Shown piece after piece: positions 1-10,943 of a stretch of 64,000 bases of DNA. The translations under genes and the position numbers were made by a program. The notes below the pieces were generated by a model that searched no databases, was not told the DNA's origin, and saw only the letters and a program-made list of their open reading frames with translations. Source of the DNA: Streptomyces sp. NBC_00568 (GTDB lineage: Bacteria > Actinomycetota > Actinomycetes > Streptomycetales > Streptomycetaceae); NCBI RefSeq assembly GCF_026341855.1, contig NZ_JAPENW010000001.1, forward strand, positions 682,001-746,000, read 5' to 3'. Numbering within the stretch: the first letter of the stretch is position 1; each line of letters opens with the position of its first letter.

Positions 1-1
1 C

Positions 2-3503
<3,502 letters not shown>

Positions 3504-3552
3504 ACCACGATCGGCGGGCCCGTCGGCGGCCCCGCGGGGGGGCGCACCAGCG

Positions 3553-3588
3553 GGCCGGTCGCGCGGTCGGGTGACCGCGCGACCGGCC
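3553..3588. terminator. bidirectional hairpin terminator, 16-bp perfect stem
   Basis: Arms 3553-3568 and 3573-3588 are perfectly complementary with a GGGT loop. It sits between convergent genes ending at 3503 (+) and 3620 (-), the classic place for a two-way terminator. There is no U-tract, as is common in Streptomyces. Confidence 0.85.
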
Positions 3589-3619
3589 TGTCGTCCCGCC
3601 TCCGCGCCGCCCGTGGGGC

Positions 3620-4327
3620 TCAGTGGTCCGCGCAGCAGGGTGTCGGGTCCGGCACCTCGAAGGGAACCAGCGTCCCGCCCGCGGCGGGCATCGCCGCGAG
3701 GACCAGTCGGCCGTCGCGCCACTCCGGACGCACGTGGTCGCGCGTGACCAACCGCCGTTCCGTCGGGACGCCTTCGGGCGCGCCGAGCACGGCGATCCGG
3801 TCCACCGCGGAGACTTCCAGCAGTCGCGTGACGGTCACGGTGCCGGTCAGGGCCTCGGCCCCCGGGTACAGGACGGCGCGGCCACCCGTGCGCGCCGTGT
3901 GCTCGGCGGCGGCGTGGGCGGCGCCGGCCGCGAGGTCGTCGGGCCCGTGCCGCTCGCCGCCGAAGGCAACGCCCAGGACGACACCGGGACCCACGTCAGG
4001 ACCGGCTCCCAGCGGGCCGCCCTCGACCGTCCCCACGCCGACGCCCACGCCCTCACCGGCACCGGCACCGGCACCGAGGCCGGTGCCGGTGCCGGTGCCG
4101 GATTCGGTCCCTGTGAGCCGCAGCCAGGCCGCGCGGGCCGCACGCTCCGACGGCAGGGCGAAGGACAGCGCCGTGTGCGGCCGCCGTCCGTCCCGTACGT
4201 GGTGCGTGCACCCCAACACGTCTTCATGCAGGTCGAGTTCGACAGCCAGCGCACGCAGCAGGCGGTCGGCCTCCCGCAGGGCTCCCGTGTGACCGGTGTC
4301 GACTCCGACGACGTACGGCTCGGTCAC
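3620..4327 (-). CDS. conserved hypothetical protein with Gly-rich repeat linker
   Basis: A 235-residue soluble protein I do not recognise. It starts with GTG at 4327, overlapping the stop of the upstream metallohydrolase gene as GTGA, so it is translationally coupled to it. The first 70 residues (VGVDTGHTGALREADRLLRAL) and the last 110 look folded. Between them lies a low-complexity stretch of alternating Gly-Thr, Gly-Ala and Gly-Val dipeptides (about residues 77-100) encoded by a perfect DNA hairpin. It ends with a Cys pair and His (PTPCCADH), possibly metal-binding. Function unknown. Its partner is a broken metallohydrolase gene, so its own expression may be altered. Confidence 0.6.
   Translation of the reverse strand: MTEPYVVGVDTGHTGALREADRLLRALAVELDLHEDVLGCTHHVRDGRRPHTALSFALPSERAARAAWLRLTGTESGTGTGTGLGAGAGAGEGVGVGVGTVEGGPLGAGPDVGPGVVLGVAFGGERHGPDDLAAGAAHAAAEHTARTGGRAVLYPGAEALTGTVTVTRLLEVSAVDRIAVLGAPEGVPTERRLVTRDHVRPEWRDGRLVLAAMPAAGGTLVPFEVPDPTPCCADH
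4056..4101. repeat. perfect 20-bp inverted repeat inside a coding region
   Basis: Arm 4056-4075 is the exact reverse complement of 4082-4101, with a 6-nt loop. The arms are runs of the 6-mer CCGGCA/GGTGCC, so they encode Gly-Thr repeats on one side and Gly-Ala repeats on the other. Confidence 0.9.
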
Positions 4328-6034
4328 GACGGGAGGACCCACACCGGGTTGGAGTAGAACCACAGGTCCTTCCACGGGTCCGCGTCGCCGACGACGTCCA
4401 CCGCCGGACCGGCCGGGTCGACCGCCGCGCCCATCAGGCCGACGGCGGAACGGTTGCCGTCGGTGCCCCGCAGACGGACGTACACGGGCCGGTCGACGGC
4501 GCCGAGGTCGTAGGTGAGCCGGACCGTGCCGGCCGATTTGTTCACCTCGTAGGACCGGGTGACCCGGGCGGTGGGAGCCGTGATCGTGTCCCGGTCCGCG
4601 ACCGGGCCCGTCACATCGCCCTGGATGACGTCGACGCGCGCCAACTTCGGGAGGAAGCCCGCCCAGTTGGGGCCGCCGGCCAGTCCCAGGTCGACGGTGA
4701 GCGTGACCCGGGTGCCCTTGCGCACGTGCAGCGCGCCGCCGAGGGTGGCCCAGCGGCCGCCGCCCGCGACCCGCGCGTCGAGACCGCTGATGAGCTGCCC
4801 GTGGTCGACCCACACCCGGCCGACGCGGATGCCGTCCATCACGGCGGCGTACGAGAATCCGTCGGCGCCGACGTGCGTGCGGCTGTACTGGCCGGGCCAG
4901 TAGTCGCCCTGGGTGAGGTCGATCCTGCCGCCGTAGACCGGGTCGGTGTGCCTGCCGTTGGCGGTGAAGTCGCTGTCCGGTCCGCCGCGTACGGCGGTGT
5001 CCGTGTAGACCTGGTGGGAGTCGGAGTTGGCGGTGATCCATCAGGGCTTGCCCTCGGCGAGCAGGCTGTCCCACAGTCCGCCGACGGTGGCGGTCATCCA
5101 GTCGAAGCCGCCCCAGGTGCGGTAGCTCTCCAGCGGGTACCCGGCGAAGGCGGCGGCGCTCGGGCTGTTGTCGTAGATCCCACGGGCCCGGCCCATGCCG
5201 AGCGGTGCGGCCAGGCCTGCGGCCTGGTGGCCCGGGGCACCTTCGAAGCCGACGGCGATCTGCCGGCCGGGGGCGGTGGCGTCGCGCCAGCCGCGGATCT
5301 CGTGCGGCGAGTCCACACCGCGCCGCGCCGGGTGGTTGGCGAGCATCAGGGCGTCCTTCACCTTGCGCCGTTCCACCTGCTGCGCGAGGAAGTTGAGGCC
5401 CGCGATCGCCAGCGCCTCGTTGGCGGGCGTCGAGTCGGAGGCGCCCTTGACGCTGCCGTCGTAGTCGGTCTCGAACTGCTTGAGGACCACGACCTCGTTG
5501 CGGCCCGGGTGGACGAAGACGGTGCCGTGCTCGGCGGCCGGGATGTTCCACTCGAGGCCCTGGAAGACGAGCGTGTCCTCGTACGCGTCCCGGGCCTCCT
5601 GGATGTCCGGGTTGACCTTCTCCACACCGATCTTGGCGTGCGTCTCGCTGCCGTGGTCGGTGATGACCATCCAGTCCAGGCCGTGTGCGGCACCCTGCCG
5701 GACCTGGTCGCCGACGCGGTACTTGCCGTCGCTGCTGTACTGGGTGTGGATGTGGTGGTCGCCGGCCAGCCACAGGAAGCCGTTCCTTCTCCGGCCTCCC
5801 GCGGAGGCGTACGCGGGGGGGGGCGGCCCCCTGCGCGAGGACGCCTCCGGCGGCGAGACCCGCGCCGAGCAGCCCCGCGCGGCGCAGCAGCGAACGGCGA
5901 GACTGCTGCTCGGGAGTGAGCGCCTCGTCGGGCACGGAGGTGTCGAAGGCGGCGGGCAGCGGGGCGCCCGTGTCCTCGTGGCCGTGATGGTGGTGATGGT
6001 GATGCCCGTGCTCGTGTCCGTGCGTGTGCCCCAT
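4324..6034 (-). pseudogene. CehA/McbA-type PHP metallohydrolase, Tat-exported, broken by a frameshift and a nonsense codon
   Basis: Starts at ATG 6034 after AGGAG. Residues 3-19 are almost all His. A Tat signal follows (SRRSLLRRAGLLGAG, about 46-60), then a frameshift at the nine-G run 5815-5823. Eight G would join it to the PHP frame, which has GDHHIHTQYSSDG and WMVITDHGS metal motifs. That frame meets TGA at 5041-5043 inside what should read GKP-W-WITANSDSHQ. The same frame then continues without another stop to 4324, giving a beta-sandwich-like C-terminus. Family members are metal-dependent hydrolases of the carbaryl hydrolase/melamine-related group and are normally one intact chain. Either a real pseudogene or two sequencing errors. 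The next gene overlaps its stop by 4 nt. Confidence 0.8.
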
Positions 6035-6142
6035 GACCGTCTCCTGAGTCCCGCCCCGCCCCTGCGGGAGCGTCATGAGGAGATTCGGCTCGGAGCATGA
6101 ACGGCATGCGGCGTACTCGTGATCGCGGGTGCGACCTGGACC

Positions 6143-6175
6143 GGTCAACTGCCTTTGTCAGTAAGGCGGTTGACC
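6143..6175. promoter_or_regulatory. imperfect 13-bp inverted repeat between divergent genes
   Basis: Arms 6143-6155 (GGTCAACTGCCTT) and 6163-6175 match at 12 of 13 positions with a 7-nt spacer. It lies in the 250-bp divergent region between the metallohydrolase gene and the TetR gene, so an operator or hairpin is plausible. Confidence 0.5.
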
Positions 6176-6227
6176 GCCAGGGTGTCCGTTGCGTCAGGAC
6201 TTCCGTGGAGTTCGGGTCCGGTCAGGA

Positions 6228-6252
6228 CTAGGGTTCCGCCTAGGTTCCCTAG
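6228..6252. promoter_or_regulatory. candidate TetR operator
   Basis: CTAGGG at 6228-6233 and CCCTAG at 6247-6252 form an inverted repeat around an internal CCTAGG, 33 bp before the TetR start. Position and dyad symmetry fit an autoregulatory operator. This is inference only. Confidence 0.45.
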
Positions 6253-6284
6253 GAAAACTCTCCGTGGCGCAAAGGTGGTCCTCC

Positions 6285-6884
6285 ATGGCTCGTGCCGGGC
6301 TCACGACCGAACGGGTCGTGCGGGCCGGGGCCGATCTCGCGGACGAGATCGGCTTCGAGAACGTCACCGTGTCGGCGCTGGCCCGGCAGTTCGGGGTGAA
6401 GGACGCGAGCATGTACGCGCACGTGAAGAACGTGCGGGAGCTGCGACAGCGCATCGCGCTGCTCGCGTCCGGCGAGATGATCGACCGGATCGCCGCCGCC
6501 GTGGCCGGACGGGCCGGCAAGGACGCGCTCGTCGCCTTCGCCGACGCCTATCGCGCGTACGCGCTGGAGCGCCCCGGACGCTACCGGGCCACCCACACAC
6601 AGCTCGACCCCGCCCTCGTCGCCGGGACCACGGCCTACCGCCGCACCGCCGAGGTCACGGCCGACGTCACCTACGGCATGCTCCGCGGCTACGGGCTGTC
6701 CGAGCCCGATCTGACCGACGCCGTACGCCTGTTGCGCAGCACCTTCCACGGCTACTGCAACCTTGAGGCGATCGGCGGATTCGGCGCCTCCCGCGCCGTG
6801 GAGACGTCGTGGCGGCACGCGCTGGACGCCCTGCACGTGGCCCTGGAGAACTGGCCCCGCGCCGAGGACGAGGATCTCGGCTGA
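6285..6884 (+). CDS. TetR family transcriptional regulator with WHG-type C-terminal domain
   Basis: A 199-residue one-component repressor. The helix-turn-helix covers about residues 8-55 (DLADEIGFENVTVSALARQF, then KDASMYAHVKNVRELR). The ligand-binding half has the FHGYCNLEAIGGF pattern of the WHG/TetR_C group. The start at 6285 follows AAAGGTGG, and upstream in-frame codons read through the promoter. It is transcribed away from the broken metallohydrolase gene, its likely original target, and has a dyad just upstream. The effector is unknown. Confidence 0.88.
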   Translation: MARAGLTTERVVRAGADLADEIGFENVTVSALARQFGVKDASMYAHVKNVRELRQRIALLASGEMIDRIAAAVAGRAGKDALVAFADAYRAYALERPGRYRATHTQLDPALVAGTTAYRRTAEVTADVTYGMLRGYGLSEPDLTDAVRLLRSTFHGYCNLEAIGGFGASRAVETSWRHALDALHVALENWPRAEDEDLG

Positions 6885-6893
6885 CCCGCGCCC

Positions 6894-7364
6894 TCACTCG
6901 GTGCCGGCGGGTCTCAGCGGGCTCGTCACCGGATTGCTCAGATGCTGATAGATCACCGAGCTGCGGAAGTTGACGATCTCGCGCCGCTTGCTGAAGCGGT
7001 CCAGCAGGAAGGAATGCAGCTGGTCGACGTCCGGGACGGCGACATGGACGAGGAAGTCATCGCTGCCCGAGACGACGAAGACCGACAGGACCTCGGGAAG
7101 ACCCGCCGCGTACTGCTTGAAGCCCTCGAGGACCTCGCGGCTCAACGGCCGTACCTGCACGGACAGCAGGGCCTGGACAGGACGGTTGAGGGCGCGCAGG
7201 TCGACGGCCGCGTGATAGCCGGTGATCACGCCGCGGTTGCGCAGGGCCCGTACGCGCTCCAGGCAGGTCGACGGGGCGATGCCGAGCTTGCGGGCCAGCT
7301 CCCGGTTGGTCTGCCGCGCATCGCGCTGAAGGTGTTCCACGATCGCCGAATCAAGTTCATCCAT
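6894..7364 (-). CDS. Lrp/AsnC family transcriptional regulator
   Basis: A 156-residue feast/famine regulator, the usual size. The N-terminal winged helix (residues 1-55) has the family signature LDSAIVEHLQRDARQTNRELA and PSTCLERVRALRNRGVI. The C-terminal RAM domain binds amino acids (VSGSDDFLVHVAVPD). The start ATG at 7364 begins MDELD; an in-frame GTG three codons earlier is possible. It is divergent from an amino-acid permease gene, the common pairing for local Lrp-type control of amino-acid transport, and a perfect dyad lies between the two. Confidence 0.92.
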   Translation of the reverse strand: MDELDSAIVEHLQRDARQTNRELARKLGIAPSTCLERVRALRNRGVITGYHAAVDLRALNRPVQALLSVQVRPLSREVLEGFKQYAAGLPEVLSVFVVSGSDDFLVHVAVPDVDQLHSFLLDRFSKRREIVNFRSSVIYQHLSNPVTSPLRPAGTE

Positions 7365-7386
7365 GACCGCCACTCTTCCCATTCCA

Positions 7387-7401
7387 CCGAATTGAATTCG
7401 G
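7387..7401. promoter_or_regulatory. candidate Lrp/AsnC operator
   Basis: CCGAATT-G-AATTCGG is a perfect 7-bp inverted repeat with a 1-nt centre, in the 111-bp region between the regulator and the permease. AT-rich centre, 15-bp length and location fit Lrp/AsnC sites. Confidence 0.6.
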
Positions 7402-7430
7402 CAGATCGTCCGACCATCGCACCGACTGTC

Positions 7431-7436
7431 TACGTT
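7431..7436 (+). promoter_or_regulatory. -10 box TACGTT for the permease gene
   Basis: TACGTT lies 9 nt before an in-frame ATG at 7446 and 39 nt before the ATG at 7476. Transcription would begin near 7443, which makes 7446 a possible near-leaderless start. Confidence 0.45.
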
Positions 7437-7475
7437 CGACACAGGATGCCGAACAGTGACCGGGGGGCCGTGCCG

Positions 7476-8903
7476 ATGAACGTACGAACGCGACGGAGTC
7501 CGAGCACGCGGACGAAGCGGGGGCCGAAGGCCGTGCGGACGGGGCTGGGGCTGCGGACCGGGACGGCCCTGTGCATGGGGGCCGTCCTGGGGCCCGGGGT
7601 GCTCGCGCTGCCGTCCTCGGCCGCGGCGGCGGCCGGGCCCGCGTCGGTGCTCGCCTGGGCCGGGCTGATCGCACTGAGTCTGCCGGTCGCCCTCGTGTTC
7701 GCGGCGCTGAGCGCCCGCCACCCGGACGCGGGCGGTGTCTCGGCTTTCGCCCGCCGGGCCTTCGGGGAACGGGCCGCCGCACCCGTCGGCTGGTGGTTCT
7801 ACTGGACCGTCCCGCTCGGTGTACCCGCCGCGGCGCTCATCGGGGGCGCGTACGTGGCCGACGCGACGGGCCGGGGCGGCGCCACCGCGACCGGGGTGGC
7901 GGCGCTCGTCCTGGCGGCCGCGGTCGGGGCGAATCTGGCCGGCCTGCGGACCTCGGGGCGCGCGCAGCTCCTCATGGCGGGGCTGCTCACCGTGCTCCTG
8001 ATCGTGACGATCGCGGTGAGTTCGGCTCATCTGCGGGCCGCGCACTTCACGCCCTTCCTCCCGCACGGCTGGTCCTCCGTCGGCAGCGCGGCGGGCGTCC
8101 TGTTCTTCGCCTTCGCCGGATGGGAGGCGATCAGCCATCTGTCCGGCGAGTTCACGGCGCCGCGGCGCGATCTGCCCCGCGTGACCCTGCTCGCCTGGGC
8201 CGTCGTCTCCTGCCTGTACCTGGGCCTCGCGGTGGTCACGACCGGCGTGCTCGGTGCCCGGGCCGGGACGACATCCACCCCGCTCACCCTCGTCCTGGAG
8301 CGCGGGATCGGCCCGTACGCCCATGGCGTCGCCGCCGGTGCGGCGGTGCTGCTGACCTTCGGCGCCGTCAACGCGTACCTGGCGGGCGGGGCGCGGCTGG
8401 GTGCGGCGCTCGCGCGGTCCGGGTCGCTCCCCGCTCCGGCGGGTCTCGGCACCAGGGGAAGCCTGGCCCTTCTCGCTGTCCCCTGCGCGGCCGTCCTGCT
8501 GATCGCGGCGCGGGGCGTGATCGGCCTGGAGGTGCTGCTCAGGGCGACTTCGGCGTGTCTGGCGGCGGTGACGCTGGCCGGAATGGCGGCTGCCGTCGTG
8601 CTGCTCCCCCGGCGCGGCGCCCTGCGCCGCGCCGCGGTCGCCGGGTGCGCGCTGGTCGCGGTGGTCGTTGCCTGCTGCGGGGTCTACCTGGTGGTTCCGG
8701 CGGTGCTAGGCGTCGCCGCGCTGTGCGCTGAGCGCCTGCACCTCCGCGTAGTCCGGGGCGCCGCCCCGCGGGGTTCCTCCGGCCCGGATGTCCAGGGCCG
8801 TGTCCAGGGCCGCGCCCAGCGCGCGCCGGTAGAGCAGGGAGCCGAGGCTGACCCGGCGTACGCCGAGGTCGCCGAGCTGGGGGAACGTCGGGCCGAGGGG
8901 TGA
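7476..8903 (+). CDS. amino-acid permease, APC superfamily (YjeH-like), with read-through tail
   Basis: Membrane transporter with a typical APC first helix (GTALCMGAVLGPGVLALPSS) and about 11-12 helices ending near residue 415 (VVACCGVYLVVPAVLGVAAL). Related YjeH proteins exchange or export methionine and branched-chain amino acids. Total length is 475 residues, roughly 60 longer than I expect. The extra tail lies antisense to the convergent gene 8706-9485, is hydrophilic and looks non-native, so the original stop was probably lost. The ATG at 7476 follows a G-run; ATG 7446 is an alternative. Divergent from an Lrp-type regulator that likely controls it. Confidence 0.82.
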   Translation: MNVRTRRSPSTRTKRGPKAVRTGLGLRTGTALCMGAVLGPGVLALPSSAAAAAGPASVLAWAGLIALSLPVALVFAALSARHPDAGGVSAFARRAFGERAAAPVGWWFYWTVPLGVPAAALIGGAYVADATGRGGATATGVAALVLAAAVGANLAGLRTSGRAQLLMAGLLTVLLIVTIAVSSAHLRAAHFTPFLPHGWSSVGSAAGVLFFAFAGWEAISHLSGEFTAPRRDLPRVTLLAWAVVSCLYLGLAVVTTGVLGARAGTTSTPLTLVLERGIGPYAHGVAAGAAVLLTFGAVNAYLAGGARLGAALARSGSLPAPAGLGTRGSLALLAVPCAAVLLIAARGVIGLEVLLRATSACLAAVTLAGMAAAVVLLPRRGALRRAAVAGCALVAVVVACCGVYLVVPAVLGVAALCAERLHLRVVRGAAPRGSSGPDVQGRVQGRAQRAPVEQGAEADPAYAEVAELGERRAEG

Positions 8904-9485
8904 GTAGAGGATGTTGAGCGGCACGTCGAACGTCGTCACCAGATCGGCGATGCGGCCCGGGTCGCTCAGCCCGGGGACGAACACGCCGTCCGCTCCCGCC
9001 TGTACATAGGCGTCGAGGCGGCGGCAGGTCTCGGCGTGGCCGCCGTCGCCGAGCCAGTACGTGTCGGTCCGCGCGTTCACGAAGAGCTCGGGCACCGCGG
9101 CCTTGACGGCCGCGATCTTCGCCGCGTGCGGGCCCACCGGCCCGAGGCCGTCCTCGATGTTGATGCCCGCCGCCCCGGCGTCGGCCAGCTCGCGTGCCAG
9201 CCCGGCCACATCGTCCGGGTCCTGGCCGAACCCGTCCTCGGCGTCCACCGACAGGAGGAGACCTTCTCCGCCCAGCTGCCGGGCGAGCCGGAGCGTCAGA
9301 TCGCGGGTGGCCGCCGCGCCGTCGGGCAGCCCGGCGGCAGCGGCGACGCCGAGGCTCGTCGTCCCGACGGCCGCGAAGCCCTGCCGGGCGAGGGCCAGCG
9401 CGGAGGCGTGGTCCCAGGCGTTGGGCAGAAGCAGCGGGGCGCCGGCGTGATGAAGGGCGGCGAACGGAGTGGCGACGGGAGTCAT
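8706..9485 (-). CDS. isocitrate lyase/PEP mutase family protein
   Basis: A 259-residue TIM-barrel enzyme of the PEP mutase/2-methylisocitrate lyase superfamily. Visible are NAWDHASALAL near the start, the Mg-binding Asp/Glu region LLLSVDAEDGFGQDP and GINIEDGLG, and NARTDTYW. Members cleave or form C-C or C-P bonds next to a carboxylate. This compact type lacks the catalytic KKCGH loop of true isocitrate lyases, so the reaction is unknown. ATG at 9485 overlaps the stop of the DinB-like gene (ATGA). Its 3' end overlaps the permease frame on the other strand by 198 bp. Confidence 0.85.
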   Translation of the reverse strand: MTPVATPFAALHHAGAPLLLPNAWDHASALALARQGFAAVGTTSLGVAAAAGLPDGAAATRDLTLRLARQLGGEGLLLSVDAEDGFGQDPDDVAGLARELADAGAAGINIEDGLGPVGPHAAKIAAVKAAVPELFVNARTDTYWLGDGGHAETCRRLDAYVQAGADGVFVPGLSDPGRIADLVTTFDVPLNILYSPLGPTFPQLGDLGVRRVSLGSLLYRRALGAALDTALDIRAGGTPRGGAPDYAEVQALSAQRGDA

Positions 9486-9940
9486 GACACCTTCCCCACG
9501 GCATCGGCGTAGTACGTGGATCCCCTCAGGTGCAGGGCGAGTTCACGGAACGACCAGCCCTCACCGGGCGACCGGTCGAGCTGGTCGTCGGTCAGTGCCC
9601 CGAGCCGGTTCGCCCAGATCCGGGCGAGCCGGGTCAGCCGGCTGCGGGCCTCGTCCAGATCGTCCTGGGTGAACGGGGCGAGATCCGCTTCCGTCGTGGT
9701 CGCCGAGGCGTGCCAGTGGTCGGGCAACGGCTCCTCGCCCACGAGGCGTGCCTCCAACTCGGCGAGGTGGTCGACGAGATGGTCGGCGACCCGGCGGATC
9801 GCCTTGTGCGGGGTGTACACGCGATCGTCGACATGGACCGGCCGGCCGTCCCAGGCGGTCCAGCTCGCCGCCAGGTCCAGCACCTGACCGACCATGGCGG
9901 TGACGGCCTCGGCCGGGTCTTCCCTCTGCGCATCGGTCAT
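9482..9940 (-). CDS. DinB-like / maleylpyruvate-isomerase N-terminal-type protein
   Basis: A 152-residue four-helix-bundle protein. Seen: the first helix with AMVGQVLDLAASW, HKAIRRVADHLVDHLAELEARL with metal-type His positions, and WSFRELALHLRGSTYYADAVG at the end. The DinB/mycothiol-dependent superfamily includes thiol transferases and metal-binding stress proteins. The exact substrate is not visible. The start at 9940 is set by a TAGCGT -10 box 6 nt upstream, so the mRNA is probably leaderless. Coupled to the following PEP-mutase-like gene. Confidence 0.75.
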   Translation of the reverse strand: MTDAQREDPAEAVTAMVGQVLDLAASWTAWDGRPVHVDDRVYTPHKAIRRVADHLVDHLAELEARLVGEEPLPDHWHASATTTEADLAPFTQDDLDEARSRLTRLARIWANRLGALTDDQLDRSPGEGWSFRELALHLRGSTYYADAVGKVS

Positions 9941-9946
9941 GCGGAA

Positions 9947-9952
9947 ACGCTA
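9947..9952 (-). promoter_or_regulatory. -10 box of leaderless promoter for the DinB-like gene
   Basis: On the minus strand, TAGCGT is followed by 6 nt and the ATG at 9940, the actinobacterial leaderless arrangement. There is no Shine-Dalgarno sequence. Confidence 0.65.
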
Positions 9953-10047
9953 ACGGCGGAACAGTTCGGCGCGGGCCGAACCGTGCCTGGTCCCCCTGAA
10001 CCGTGCCTGGTCCCGCAAGGCTCCTCCGTCGAGCTCGAGTCAGGGCC

Positions 10048-10236
10048 GTGAAGCGACCGGCTCGAGTTCGGGGCCGTGAAGCGACCGGCTCGAGTTCGGG
10101 CCCGTGAAGCGACCGGCTCGAGTTCGGGGCCGTGAAGCGACCGGCTCGAGTTCGGGCCCGTGAAGCGACCGGCTCGAGTTCGGGGCCCGTGAAGCGACCG
10201 GCTCGAGTTCGGGGCCCGTGAAGGGACCGGCTCGAC
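10048..10236. repeat. tandem repeat array, seven units of 28-29 bp
   Basis: Units begin with GTGAAG at 10048, 10076, 10104, 10132, 10160, 10189 and 10218. Each reads GTGAAGCGACCGGCTCGAG followed by a TTCGGG-CC junction. Junctions run A-B-A-B-C-C (GGGGCC, GGGCCC, GGGGCC, GGGCCC, GGGGCCC twice), so a 56-bp dimer was duplicated. The last unit is diverged. A degenerate piece (CTCGAGTCAGGGCC) precedes the array. It fills most of the divergent gap between genes starting at 9940 and 10276. Confidence 0.95.
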
Positions 10237-10261
10237 GCCCGGTGCGCCGGCCGGTGCGGCC

Positions 10262-10267
10262 TACCAT
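10262..10267 (+). promoter_or_regulatory. -10 box TACCAT before the 10276 gene
   Basis: TACCAT sits 8 nt before ATG 10276, which would give a leaderless or nearly leaderless transcript starting just past the repeat array. Confidence 0.5.
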
Positions 10268-10275
10268 CACCTCTC

Positions 10276-10866
10276 ATGGCCACAGTGATCTTGACAGTCG
10301 GGCTGGCGTTCATCGGCTACCTGGCGACCTATCTCAACGGACTGCGCCTCACACAGAGGCAGGCCCGCCTGGCTCGGGTCAACCTCCAGCTGAGCGACTT
10401 CTACGGCCCGCTGTTCGCGCTGATGGAAGCCAACAGCCGCGTCTACGACACCTTCTCCGAGATGTTCGCCCGGCCCGACGGCCGCGATCCCTTCGACCAC
10501 GAGACACCTCCCACCGAGGAGGAGCTCACCCGGTGGCGTACCTGGGCCACCACCGTCTTCATCCCCAACATCCGGGCGATGCGCGACGTGGTGGTCACCA
10601 AGGCCGATCTCCTCATCGAGGAGGCGATGCCCCCGGCCCTGCTCCAGCTCTGCGCGCATGTCGCCGGCTACGAGATCACCGCCGCGCGGTGGGCCGAGGG
10701 CGGCTACGAAGACCACTTGTCCCTCATACCGTTCCCCGGCATGGAGTTGAGGGAGTACACCCGCGACCGGTTCACCCGGCTGAAGAGCGAGCAGGCCGGA
10801 CTGCTGGGGCGCCGGCCCGGGCGCCCGGACCGCCGACGGCGCGGCGGAGGAGCTGACTTGGTGTGA
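10276..10866 (+). CDS. membrane-anchored hypothetical protein
   Basis: A 196-residue protein with one N-terminal membrane helix (VILTVGLAFIGYLATYL) followed by a helical cytoplasmic domain (QARLARVNLQLSDFYGPLFALMEANSRVYDTF) with conserved-looking aromatic and acidic positions and a basic C-terminus (GRRPGRPDRRRRGGG). I do not recognise a named family. The start follows a -10 box directly and lies 40 bp past the tandem repeats. It is 77 bp upstream of the sigma factor gene but has no clear link to it. Confidence 0.65.
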   Translation: MATVILTVGLAFIGYLATYLNGLRLTQRQARLARVNLQLSDFYGPLFALMEANSRVYDTFSEMFARPDGRDPFDHETPPTEEELTRWRTWATTVFIPNIRAMRDVVVTKADLLIEEAMPPALLQLCAHVAGYEITAARWAEGGYEDHLSLIPFPGMELREYTRDRFTRLKSEQAGLLGRRPGRPDRRRRGGGADLV

Positions 10867-10943
10867 TCCGACAATCTCGCGCGACGAGGGATAGCCGCGG
10901 GTCGCCCATCGCGTCGTGATGGTTGCCAAGAAGGGGAGGGTCG

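Noticed and set aside
3620..6148. An apparent 842-residue protein on the minus strand
   Set aside because: It splices the signal region of the metallohydrolase, an out-of-frame Arg-rich stretch and the downstream small gene; the middle has no protein-like character and the true PHP domain lies in another frame.
10048..10236. CRISPR array
   Set aside because: The 28-29-bp units abut each other with no unique spacers, and no cas genes are present.
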